Source: Siphonobacter aquaeclarae (lineage in GTDB: Bacteria; Bacteroidota; Bacteroidia; Cytophagales; Spirosomataceae). From it: DNA of 64,000 nucleotides. A model generated the notes under the pieces. That model saw nothing but the letters and a program-made list of their open reading frames with translations, did no database searches and was not told the DNA's origin. Below, piece by piece: positions 16,633-23,098 of this stretch. Within the stretch, counting starts at the first letter, position 1. Each line of letters starts with the position of its first letter. The translations under genes and the position numbers were made by a program. The stretch spans positions 547,997 through 611,996 of the forward strand of contig NZ_FNGS01000003.1 of NCBI RefSeq assembly GCF_900103285.1, given 5' to 3'.

Positions 16633-18030
16633 ATGTCCCTCCGCTCTTTTCCTACCAGTCATCTTTTGTTCCTGATTGTGAAAAAGCACGTTTTATACCT
16701 CTTACTCCTCCTCTGCGGACCGGCGGCGATTGCCCAGAAAACATACCAGCCGCAGTGGTCTTCGCTGGATACCCGTCCGGTACCTGCCTGGTTTTCAGAA
16801 GCACGGTTTGGGCTTTTTATCCACTGGGGGCTCTACTCGGTTCCGGCCTGGGCTACCAAATCCGGCGCCGACGGCTTCGGCAGCGGATATGCCGAATGGT
16901 ACTGGCAGCGCCTGCATACGCCCAGTCTCAAAATTCACAAGGAATTCAAGGCGTTTCACGAGAAAACGTACGGACCGGACTTCCACTACCAGGATTTCGC
17001 TCCGATGTTCAGATGTGAGTTTTTCGACGCTAATCAATGGGCCGATCTCTTTCAGCAATCCGGCGCGAAGTACATCGTCCTGACCTCCAAACACCACGAA
17101 GGCTATACCCTCTGGCCGAGTGCCCAGGCCTGGAACTGGAATGCCATGGACGTAGGCCCGCACCGCGACCTGGCCGGCGAACTCGGCGCCGCCGTGAAAG
17201 CCAAAGGGCTGCACATGGGCTATTACTATTCACTGTATGAATGGTATAACCCCATTTACAAGGAGTCACCGGCGAAGTATGTCGACCAGACCATGATTCC
17301 CCAGATGAAGGATCTCGTCACGCGTTATGAGCCGGAGGTATTGTGGACGGATGGCGACTGGGATCAGTCTTCCAAAACCTGGAAAAGCGAAGAATTTCTG
17401 GCGTGGTTGTACAACGAATCACCGGTGAAAGACCGGATCGTTGTAAACGATCGGTGGGGTAATGACACGAAAGGTAAACACGGGACGTTCCTGACTTCAG
17501 AATATGGCAAAGGCTCTGTGGAAAAAGGTCGCCCGTGGGAAGAATGCCGCGGCATAGGGGAGTCATTCGGCTACAACCGGAACGAAAACCTGGAAGACTA
17601 TCAATCCACCGAAAAACTCATCTACGAGCTGATCAGCGTCGTTTCCCGGGGAGGAAATTTTCTGCTGAACATCGGTCCTACGGCAGACGGCCGCATTCCG
17701 GTCATCATGCAGCAGCGCCTGACCGATCTCGGCGCCTGGCTCAAAACAAACGGCGAGGCCATCTATGGCACGCAGGCTTGGGAAAAAGCGCCGGGCAAGG
17801 AGGTTTTTTACACGCGTAAAGGCAAAGACCTGTACGTCCTGTGTACGCAATGGCCGGAAAAACTGGAAATCGACGGGATCGGGAAGCCTGCATCGGTATC
17901 CCTTCTTGGCCAGGCAGTGAAAGTAGCCGGGAAATTCTCCGGCGGAAAACTGCAGGTAACGCCGCCGGTATTATCGCCCGGAAAGGCGGGCGCATACGCC
18001 TGGGTCTTCAAACTGGAGAACGCGTTGTAA
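16633..18030 (+). CDS. GH29 alpha-L-fucosidase, secreted
   Basis: From the ATG at 16633 the protein has 465 residues; an in-frame TTG at 16594 is less likely. A long N-terminal signal peptide ends near GPAAIAQ. The GH29 catalytic barrel is recognised from ARFGLFIHWGLYSVPAW, the YIVLTSKHHEGYTLW strand, GYYYSLYEW, and EVLWTDGDW, whose aspartate (about Asp240) is the expected nucleophile. It continues with RGGNFLLNIGPTADGRI and a C-terminal beta-sandwich. The enzyme would remove alpha-L-fucose from glycans in the periplasm or outside the cell. No SusC/SusD pair or other fucose genes are adjacent, so it is a solitary gene ending in a strong terminator. Confidence 0.95.
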   Translation: MSLRSFPTSHLLFLIVKKHVLYLLLLLCGPAAIAQKTYQPQWSSLDTRPVPAWFSEARFGLFIHWGLYSVPAWATKSGADGFGSGYAEWYWQRLHTPSLKIHKEFKAFHEKTYGPDFHYQDFAPMFRCEFFDANQWADLFQQSGAKYIVLTSKHHEGYTLWPSAQAWNWNAMDVGPHRDLAGELGAAVKAKGLHMGYYYSLYEWYNPIYKESPAKYVDQTMIPQMKDLVTRYEPEVLWTDGDWDQSSKTWKSEEFLAWLYNESPVKDRIVVNDRWGNDTKGKHGTFLTSEYGKGSVEKGRPWEECRGIGESFGYNRNENLEDYQSTEKLIYELISVVSRGGNFLLNIGPTADGRIPVIMQQRLTDLGAWLKTNGEAIYGTQAWEKAPGKEVFYTRKGKDLYVLCTQWPEKLEIDGIGKPASVSLLGQAVKVAGKFSGGKLQVTPPVLSPGKAGAYAWVFKLENAL

Positions 18031-18049
18031 GACGGGTTGTTCAGGACCG

Positions 18050-18076
18050 GGCCGGCGGAAACGCCGGCCTTTTTTA
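18050..18076 (+). terminator. rho-independent terminator after the fucosidase gene
   Basis: An 8-bp GC stem (GGCCGGCG / CGCCGGCC) closed by a GAAA tetraloop is followed by TTTTTTATT. It overlaps by a few bases the 3' end of the convergent HD-domain gene. Confidence 0.9.
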
Positions 18077-19303
18077 TTGGTATCCCCGGACAGAAAAAGC
18101 TACATAAAACTTCCGGACAATCTGACTAAGTGCCTTGATCGTCGGGAGATCGGACGCCTCGGATACATCCACGACTCCCCGGTCTTTCGTCAGAATCCGG
18201 ATGGGCTGTTTGCTGGAAAGGTAAGCGGAGTTGGTCGTCTCGCCGCGAACGACGAGGTAGGGAAGGTCATCTTCCGTCACGCCGGGCAGGGCGAGTACCT
18301 GTTCTTCCAGGGCCACGGTGACATCGGGTGAGGGTGGTTCGTCGAAAAACCGGATCTTATACAGCTTCCGCTCCAGAAGCATGCGGGAGAGGTTAGCCAG
18401 CAGCCGGTCGGGGTGAAGGGTCCATTGCTTGATGCACGCCCACATATCGTAGTCATCCAGCTGGGTAAAGGCTTGAATATAAGCCGGATCTGAACGGAAT
18501 ACCTCCAGTGTCGGTTCGCTGGCGAGGAATAGTCCGAATGCCGGCGTCGTGAATACCTCGGTACCTGCGTGAACCAGCTGGCGCGCCCTGCGTATCAGTT
18601 GTACCAGCATGGTTTCGGTACAAATAGAGGTTTTGTGCAGGTACACCTGCCAGTACATCAGGCGACGCGCCGTCAGAAAATTCTCAATCGAGTATACTCC
18701 TTTTTGCTCTACGACGAGCTGGTTGTCCACAATATCCAGCAGCTTGACAATCCGTTCGGAACCTATACTGCCTTCCGTGACACCGGTGAAAAAACAGTCC
18801 CGGTTGAGGTAGTCCAGCCGGTCAATATCGAGCTGGCTGGAAATCAATTCATAGAAAAACCGCCGCTCATATTGTCCTGAAAACATGCGGATAGCGAGAT
18901 CCAGGGCTCCGTCGAATTCCTGGTTGAGCTCGTGCATGAGCAGGAGGGAAATCTGTTCGTGAGGAACGTGGTACAGGAGAGTATGTTCGAGTACGTGCGA
19001 GAAAGGCCCGTGGCCGATATCGTGCAGGAGGATCGCAATCTGCGCCGCTTCACATTCCTGATCCGAAATCAGGTGACCTTTGCTTTTGAGGGAAGTGAGG
19101 GCTTCGCCCATCAGGTGCATGGCGCCGAGGGCGTGGTGGAACCGGGTATGAAGCGCACCCGGATAGACATACTCGGCCATACCGAGTTGCTTGATCCGGC
19201 GCAGCCGCTGGAAGTACGGATGTTCGATGAGATCGAAAATCAGCGGACCGGGAATACTGATAAAGCCGTAAACGGGGTCGTTAAATACCTTTTTCTTATT
19301 CAT
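18074..19303 (-). CDS. HD-domain phosphohydrolase (COG1078-like)
   Basis: Using the ATG at 19303 (MNKKKVFNDPVYGFISIPG) the protein has 409 residues; an ATG two codons earlier (19309) is equally possible, and the longer open frame is not coding. The N-terminal half is an HD domain with the metal-binding pattern HTRFHHALGAMHL, then ILLHDIGHGPFSHVLEH and a downstream aspartate in SSQLDIDRLDYLNRD. This set is typical of the SAMHD1/dGTPase-related HD superfamily hydrolases widespread in Bacteroidota, soluble and of unproven substrate, probably a nucleotide. The C-terminal third is helical. It follows the small Spy-like gene on the same strand, separated by a terminator. Confidence 0.88.
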   Translation of the reverse strand: MNKKKVFNDPVYGFISIPGPLIFDLIEHPYFQRLRRIKQLGMAEYVYPGALHTRFHHALGAMHLMGEALTSLKSKGHLISDQECEAAQIAILLHDIGHGPFSHVLEHTLLYHVPHEQISLLLMHELNQEFDGALDLAIRMFSGQYERRFFYELISSQLDIDRLDYLNRDCFFTGVTEGSIGSERIVKLLDIVDNQLVVEQKGVYSIENFLTARRLMYWQVYLHKTSICTETMLVQLIRRARQLVHAGTEVFTTPAFGLFLASEPTLEVFRSDPAYIQAFTQLDDYDMWACIKQWTLHPDRLLANLSRMLLERKLYKIRFFDEPPSPDVTVALEEQVLALPGVTEDDLPYLVVRGETTNSAYLSSKQPIRILTKDRGVVDVSEASDLPTIKALSQIVRKFYVAFSVRGYQ

Positions 19304-19321
19304 GGGCATGGCCTCAAAACA

Positions 19322-19353
19322 AAGCAGGAACGCATAAAAATACGTTCCTGCTT
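19322..19353 (-). terminator. terminator after the small Spy-like gene
   Basis: An 11-bp perfect stem (AAGCAGGAACG / CGTTCCTGCTT) with a 10-nt loop lies 19 nt beyond the stop of the small secreted protein on the minus strand, and is followed there by TTTGTTTTG. Confidence 0.75.
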
Positions 19354-19371
19354 CATAAGTCGGAGAAAATC

Positions 19372-19734
19372 TTACCGATTTCCGCCGCGGTTGCGCATGC
19401 GTTCCCGTTGTTCTTCGCGGACTTTTTCGTATTGCGTCCACTGATCAGCGGTGAGAATGGGCTTCAGTTTCGTCTCGAAATCGGTTTGAAGCCCCTGCAT
19501 TTTTTCGCGGTCAGGGCGTTCGCCACCGGCGCGGAGTTCATCCAGTTTCTTGGCCCGTTCGAGGGAAATAGCCTGTACCTTTGTGGTCTGGTCGGCCGAA
19601 AGACTCAATTGTTTTGTAAGTTGTTCGGTCTGGCGTTGTGCACGCTCTTCCGGCGTGCGGTTCTGGCCTTGCTGGGCAAACGTAAGGGTGGCAGACAGCA
19701 TCAGCACACCCAGCATTCCCATGAATTTTTGCAT
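19372..19734 (-). CDS. small secreted Spy/CpxP-like protein
   Basis: This 120-residue protein begins MQKFMGMLGVLMLSATLTFAQ, a Sec signal peptide, and the mature part is a charged, helical chain: RTPEERAQRQTEQLTKQL, LSADQTTKVQAISLERAKKL, then ILTADQWTQYEKVREEQRER and a glycine/arginine-rich tail. The LSADQ and LTADQ motifs placed on either side of a long helix resemble LTxxQ-type periplasmic proteins of the Spy/CpxP group, which act as small chaperones or stress sensors; the role here is an inference. It is transcribed alone with its own terminator. Confidence 0.75.
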   Translation of the reverse strand: MQKFMGMLGVLMLSATLTFAQQGQNRTPEERAQRQTEQLTKQLSLSADQTTKVQAISLERAKKLDELRAGGERPDREKMQGLQTDFETKLKPILTADQWTQYEKVREEQRERMRNRGGNR

Positions 19735-19798
19735 GACTTTATTCGGTTAACGTTCAGGCCGTTGGAAGCGAAAAGCCGGGAGCAGGTTTAACGCAGCG

Positions 19799-19829
19799 TT
19801 GGAAAAAGGGCGAAAAAAATGTAAACTTG
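19799..19829 (+). promoter_or_regulatory. candidate promoter of the tRNA gene
   Basis: A TTG at 19799-19801 and TAAACTTG at 19822-19829 (one mismatch to TAnnTTTG) are separated by 20 nt, the spacing of Bacteroidota -33/-7 promoters, with the tRNA starting 29 nt downstream. Confidence 0.45.
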
Positions 19830-19858
19830 CGGCTCAATTTGCCGCGAATGCGCAAATG

Positions 19859-19931
19859 GGGCCCTTAGCTCAGGGGTTAGAGCAGTTGACTCATAATCAA
19901 TTGGTCGTAGGTTCGAAACCTACAGGGCCCA
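19859..19931 (+). tRNA. tRNA-Ile2 (CAT anticodon, lysidine-type)
   Basis: The 73-nt gene folds fully: acceptor GGGCCCT/AGGGCCC with discriminator A, D arm GCTC/GAGC, anticodon stem GTTGA/TCAAT around CTCATAA, five-base variable loop, and T arm GTAGG-TTCGAAA-CCTAC. The CAT anticodon could mean methionine, but the pattern TTAGCTCAG, GACTCATAATC and TTGGTCG closely follows the E. coli ileX/ileY tRNA as I remember it, and acceptor pairs C4-G69 and C5-G68 are the known TilS recognition pairs. It should therefore read AUA after conversion of C34 to lysidine. CCA is not encoded (CTT follows the discriminator). Confidence 0.88.
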
Positions 19932-19942
19932 CTTGGAAATCA

Positions 19943-19974
19943 AACGGTTACGACGAAAGTTGTAGCCGTTTTTT
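19943..19974 (+). terminator. terminator after the tRNA gene
   Basis: A 12-bp stem (AACGGTTACGAC / GTTGTAGCCGTT, two G-U pairs) with a GAAA tetraloop is followed by TTTTGATTTT. It ends just before the stop of the convergent oxidoreductase gene. Confidence 0.85.
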
Positions 19975-19978
19975 GATT

Positions 19979-20830
19979 TTACCGCGTGAATACCTTCGCC
20001 AGCGCCGCCCAGTCCAGCTGCCCTTCGTTGTGCGCGAGGCTGTCGTCATGCAGGTCGCGAATGGTTGTTGCCAGGGGCATTTTTGCCTGAACTGCGCCGC
20101 CGGCATCGAGTGTCAGACGGATATCTTTCAACCCCAGTGAAAGTTTGAAACCTGCCGGTTCGTAGACGTCTTCGGCAATGGATTTACCATAGCCTTTGTA
20201 AATCGGAGCGGCGAAAACCGTACTGGAAATCAGATCAATAAATAGTTTTTTGTCGACTCCATATCCTTCCACCAATCCTGCCGCTTCGCCCATGGTCGCA
20301 ATCGCGCTGCCGATCATGAAATTGACGGCCAGCTTGGTCGCATTTGCCTGCTCGGGAGTTTCACCCAGGTACCAGATTTGCTGACCGAGGACTTCCAATA
20401 CCGGACGTACCCGCTCAAGTGCCGGCAGATCCCCTGCTACGAGAATTTGCAATTGCCCCGCCTGTGCCACGGGCGGGCGTCCGAGTACCGGAGCGGCGAG
20501 GTAATACCGGCCGTTTTCCCGGTGCCGGGCAGCCAGTTCCTGTGCCAATTCCACCGAAATCGTCGCCATATTGATATGTACGGCACCCGGCTTCAGGGTA
20601 TCAAGCGCGCCGGAATCCAGCAGGGCAGCGCGGTTGGCGTTGTCGTCTGCCAGCATGGTAATCAGGATATCCGTACCGGCAAGGGCCGCTGCGGGCGTAT
20701 CCGCCCATACGGCTCCGTCGAGCCCTTCTTTTGGCGTGCGGTTCCAGACGGTAACGGCGTACCCCGCACGCAGAAGGTTGGTGACCATCGGAATGCCCAT
20801 CGCACCCAGGCCAAAAAAGGCAATATTCAT
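19979..20830 (-). CDS. NAD(P)-dependent beta-hydroxyacid dehydrogenase family protein
   Basis: The 283-residue protein opens MNIAFFGLGAMGIPMVTNLL, a Rossmann GxGxxG dinucleotide site at residues 7-12, and continues with WNRTPKEG. It has the substrate-loop region VHINMATISVELAQEL and the catalytic lysine region ANATKLAVNFMIGSAIATMGEAA, then the all-helical C-terminal domain with the FKLSLGLKDIRLTLDA motif. This is the 3-hydroxyisobutyrate dehydrogenase/glyoxylate-succinic semialdehyde reductase family. The exact substrate is not predictable. It ends close to the tRNA terminator and lies downstream of the lactonase-like gene on the same strand, 66 nt apart. Confidence 0.9.
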   Translation of the reverse strand: MNIAFFGLGAMGIPMVTNLLRAGYAVTVWNRTPKEGLDGAVWADTPAAALAGTDILITMLADDNANRAALLDSGALDTLKPGAVHINMATISVELAQELAARHRENGRYYLAAPVLGRPPVAQAGQLQILVAGDLPALERVRPVLEVLGQQIWYLGETPEQANATKLAVNFMIGSAIATMGEAAGLVEGYGVDKKLFIDLISSTVFAAPIYKGYGKSIAEDVYEPAGFKLSLGLKDIRLTLDAGGAVQAKMPLATTIRDLHDDSLAHNEGQLDWAALAKVFTR

Positions 20831-20896
20831 AGGAGTGTTCGTTTTATCGGTAGGAAGAAAAAAATCAGACGAGGGATTGGGGGCATATCCTGAAAA

Positions 20897-21736
20897 TCAG
20901 ATAAAATCCGTCAGCCTCCCTGCCTCCTTCACCCGGAATCCCTTTTCTGTCAGCTGCACCGTCAGCGCTTCATGGACCGGATCGTGATCGGAGACGAGGA
21001 CCCAGTTTCCTTCCGCCGCCTGCCTCAGAAAGGCTTCTTTTTCCGTCATCGTCTGGAGCGGGCGAACGTCATACCCCATCACATAGTTGACCGGAACGTG
21101 GCGGGAAGTAGGGACAAGGTCGGCGGAAAAAACCACCGTCCGGCCGTTTACCTGCAGTTTGGGTAAGAGCATTTTTTCGGTATGCCCGTCCATCGTCAGC
21201 CACTCGATATCCGCTCCGAAGGGCTCCTGATCGAGAAAATACAAGTGTCCGGACTGTTGGATCGGCTCAATGTTTTCCCGGAGGAAAGTCGCTTTTTCCC
21301 GGGCGTTGGGCATCGCCGCCCACTGCCAGTGAGCCGAATGCGCCCAGTAGCGGGCGTTTGGGAAGGTCAGCTCGTAGCCGTCGCGGGTGGTATTCCAGCT
21401 GACGGCCCCGCCGCAATGGTCGAAGTGGAGGTGGCTGGGTACCACGTCGGTGATCTCCCCGGGGCCGAAGCCGGCTTGCCGGAGCGAGCCGAGCAGGTCT
21501 CCGCCGCCGTGGCGGTCGTAATATCCCTGCCATCGGGCGTCCTGCTTATCGCCCATGCCGCAGTCGACCAGGATGAGGCGATCACCCGTTTCGATCAGCA
21601 GGCAGCGCATACCGAGGGAAATATGGTTCCGGTCGTCCGGCGTCGTCAGTTTTTCCCAGAGTACTTTCGGTACTACGCCGAACATCGCGCCGCCGTCGAG
21701 CTTGAAATGCCCGGCATCAATTGCGTACAGTTTCAT
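20897..21736 (-). CDS. metallo-beta-lactamase-fold hydrolase (lactonase-like)
   Basis: From the ATG at 21736 (MKLYAIDAGHFKLDGGAMFG) the protein has 279 residues; in-frame starts at 21745 and 21775 would add 3 or 13 residues. The di-zinc signature is HLHFDHCGG, followed by downstream histidines in YWAHSAHW, MDGHTEKM and a final SDHDPVH. The N-terminal GGAMFGVVPK and RCLLIETGDRLILVDCGMGD segments are typical of the AttM/AiiA-like lactonase and related MBL hydrolases found in Bacteroidota. An N-acyl homoserine lactonase role is possible but unproven. It has no signal peptide and should be cytoplasmic. Confidence 0.85.
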   Translation of the reverse strand: MKLYAIDAGHFKLDGGAMFGVVPKVLWEKLTTPDDRNHISLGMRCLLIETGDRLILVDCGMGDKQDARWQGYYDRHGGGDLLGSLRQAGFGPGEITDVVPSHLHFDHCGGAVSWNTTRDGYELTFPNARYWAHSAHWQWAAMPNAREKATFLRENIEPIQQSGHLYFLDQEPFGADIEWLTMDGHTEKMLLPKLQVNGRTVVFSADLVPTSRHVPVNYVMGYDVRPLQTMTEKEAFLRQAAEGNWVLVSDHDPVHEALTVQLTEKGFRVKEAGRLTDFI

Positions 21737-21981
21737 TCTATCCATCCAAATCGTTGCGTCGTTAAAGTAGCGCAATTCCGGGAGAACCTTTTCAGATAGT
21801 GCATTTTTACCTCCTGACAGATGCGGAGGACAAGGCGTAAATGATTGAGTTAAAATTGGTTAAAGGCAATACAAGGGGTGGCTTCGAACGTATATCCCGA
21901 TAGATTTTGGAAGATTGCTTGACATTACTCATCTTCCCGCATCCAAAACGCATCAGTTCATCCTAAAACAATCGTTACGTC

Positions 21982-22686
21982 ATGAAAAAAATGTTCGCAA
22001 TGGCTCTTCTCGCAGTGAGCGTTGCCTTCTCTTCTGTGTATGCGCAGACTCCGGCGCCGGCTGCCGGCACGGAAAAACCGAAAAAGACCAAGAAGACGAC
22101 TGATACCGATGCAGCGGCCAAGGCCGAGAAGAAAGCAGCGAAGGAAAAAGCGAAAGCAGAAAAGGATGCCGCAGCCAGCGACGCTGAAAAGGCGGCGAAG
22201 GCCAAGGAAAAAGCCGACAAGAAAGCAGCCAAGGAAAAGGCCAAAGCCGATAAAGACGCTGCTGCTACCGAAGCGGAAAAAGCTGCCAAAGCCAAGGAAA
22301 AAGCCGATAAAAAGGCTGCGAAAGAAGCCGCTAAAGCCGATAAGGCTGCTGCAGACGCTAAGGCAGCTACCGACGCGGAAAAAGAAGCCAAAGCCAAGGC
22401 AAAAGCCGATAAGAAGGCTGCCAAGGCTGAAAAAGACGCGGCCGATGCCAAAGCCACCGCTGCCAAGGACAAAGCCGAGAAGAAAGCTGCCCGCGTCAGC
22501 AAGGCCGATGATACCAGCCCTGAAGCCGACGCCGGTACCCGTAAGAAAGTAGCCGGTGAAGACAAAGTGATCGGCAAGGATGGCAAAGGCCGGAGCATTT
22601 ACCTCGGTCCCCGCGGCGGTCAGTACTACATCAATTCCAACGGCAACAAAACGTACCTCGATGCCGATGCGAAGCTGAAAATCTAA
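21982..22686 (+). CDS. secreted Lys/Ala-rich repeat protein with C-terminal GPRGG domain
   Basis: The 234-residue protein starts MKKMFAMALLAVSVAFSSVYAQ, a Sec signal peptide cleaved near residue 21. Residues about 44-170 consist almost only of Ala, Lys, Glu and Asp in imperfect tandem repeats built on KAKEKADKKAAKEKAKADKD, which should form a long, very basic helix or coiled coil. The last 45 residues change character (RKKVAGEDKVIGKDGKGR, then GPRGGQYYINSNGNKTYL, starting near residue 209), which recalls the short GPRGG-xY-xxxxGxKxY module known from a small basic adaptor domain (PBCV-type). The protein is secreted and strongly cationic; a link to the cell wall, DNA or a polyanion is plausible but not shown. 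Long antisense and shifted frames here are composition artefacts. Confidence 0.8.
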   Translation: MKKMFAMALLAVSVAFSSVYAQTPAPAAGTEKPKKTKKTTDTDAAAKAEKKAAKEKAKAEKDAAASDAEKAAKAKEKADKKAAKEKAKADKDAAATEAEKAAKAKEKADKKAAKEAAKADKAAADAKAATDAEKEAKAKAKADKKAAKAEKDAADAKATAAKDKAEKKAARVSKADDTSPEADAGTRKKVAGEDKVIGKDGKGRSIYLGPRGGQYYINSNGNKTYLDADAKLKI

Positions 22687-22700
22687 GAGGTTTTCAGGTA

Positions 22701-22745
22701 AAGAAAGGAGCTGACTCGTTTCCGGGTCAGCTCCTTTCTTTTTTC
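22701..22745 (+). terminator. strong terminator after the Lys/Ala-rich gene
   Basis: A 15-bp perfect stem (AAGAAAGGAGCTGAC / GTCAGCTCCTTTCTT) with a 10-nt loop is followed by TTTTC. It starts 14 nt after the stop codon and abuts the first palindromic element. Confidence 0.9.
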
Positions 22746-22808
22746 TGTGCAGTCTGTGTTTTCTGTGAGCTGATTTATTTTTTCACAGACGACACAGACT
22801 GCACAGAA
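22743..22808. repeat. palindromic CTGTG element, copy 1
   Basis: Arms of 26 nt at 22743-22768 and 22783-22808 are inverted copies with two mismatches, enclosing a 14-nt T-rich centre. Each arm is three 9-nt units of the type KTCTGTGnn. It is the first of three elements in a tandem array of about 141-bp period. Confidence 0.9.
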
Positions 22809-22816
22809 AGTATATC

Positions 22817-22878
22817 ACAACCCGCACTGGTTTGAGCTGCCCTCAAGCGTACTACCCGGCAGTACCGGCATACAATCC
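22817..22878 (-). pseudogene. degenerate copy of the ggt 3' end (first)
   Basis: These 62 nt match the last 80 nt of the adjacent gamma-glutamyltransferase gene (23101-23180) apart from point changes and an 18-nt deletion. In the ggt frame they would read DCMPVLPGSTLEGSSNQ, against DCILVLPDGTLEGGSDP in the gene, with the conserved DPRGDD part missing. The fragment is too short to be functional and is part of the repeat array. Confidence 0.8.
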
Positions 22879-22882
22879 TTTT

Positions 22883-22951
22883 TTCTGTGAAGTCTGTGTA
22901 GTCTGTGAGCTGATTTAATTTTTTCTCACAGAAAACACAGACTTCACAGAA
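22883..22951. repeat. palindromic CTGTG element, copy 2
   Basis: Arms at 22883-22908 and 22926-22951 (26 nt, two mismatches) enclose a 17-nt centre containing CTGATTTAATT. As in the other copies, the right arm is followed by AGTATATC and then a ggt-like segment. Confidence 0.9.
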
Positions 22952-22959
22952 AGTATATC

Positions 22960-23021
22960 TTAACCCGCACTGGTTTGAGCCGCCCTCAAGCGTACTATCC
23001 GGCAGTACCGGAATACAATCC
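22960..23021 (-). pseudogene. degenerate copy of the ggt 3' end (second)
   Basis: A second 62-nt spacer differs from the first at about five positions and carries the same 18-nt deletion relative to the gene. In the ggt frame it reads DCIPVLPDSTLEGGSNQ. The shared deletion means the two copies come from one altered ancestor rather than from two independent duplications of the present gene end. Confidence 0.8.
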
Positions 23022-23024
23022 TTT

Positions 23025-23092
23025 TTCTGTGTAGTCTGTGTTTTCTGTGAGCTGATTTAATTTTTCTCACAGAAAGCACAGACTTCACAGAA
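23025..23092. repeat. palindromic CTGTG element, copy 3
   Basis: Arms at 23025-23050 and 23067-23092 (26 nt, two mismatches). The right arm ends 6 nt beyond the ggt stop codon, so on the minus strand this element is the first hairpin after the gene and could end or stabilise the ggt transcript. Confidence 0.9.
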
Positions 23093-23098
23093 AGTATA

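Noticed and set aside
21975-22598. 207-codon Ala/Leu/Ser/Phe-rich frame antisense to the Lys/Ala gene
   Set aside because: It is the mirror image of a repetitive Lys/Ala coding sequence; the plus strand has the signal peptide and the terminator.
22743-23092. CRISPR-like regular spacing of repeats
   Set aside because: The repeats are long palindromes with 140-nt period, the spacers are related to each other and to ggt, and there are no cas genes.
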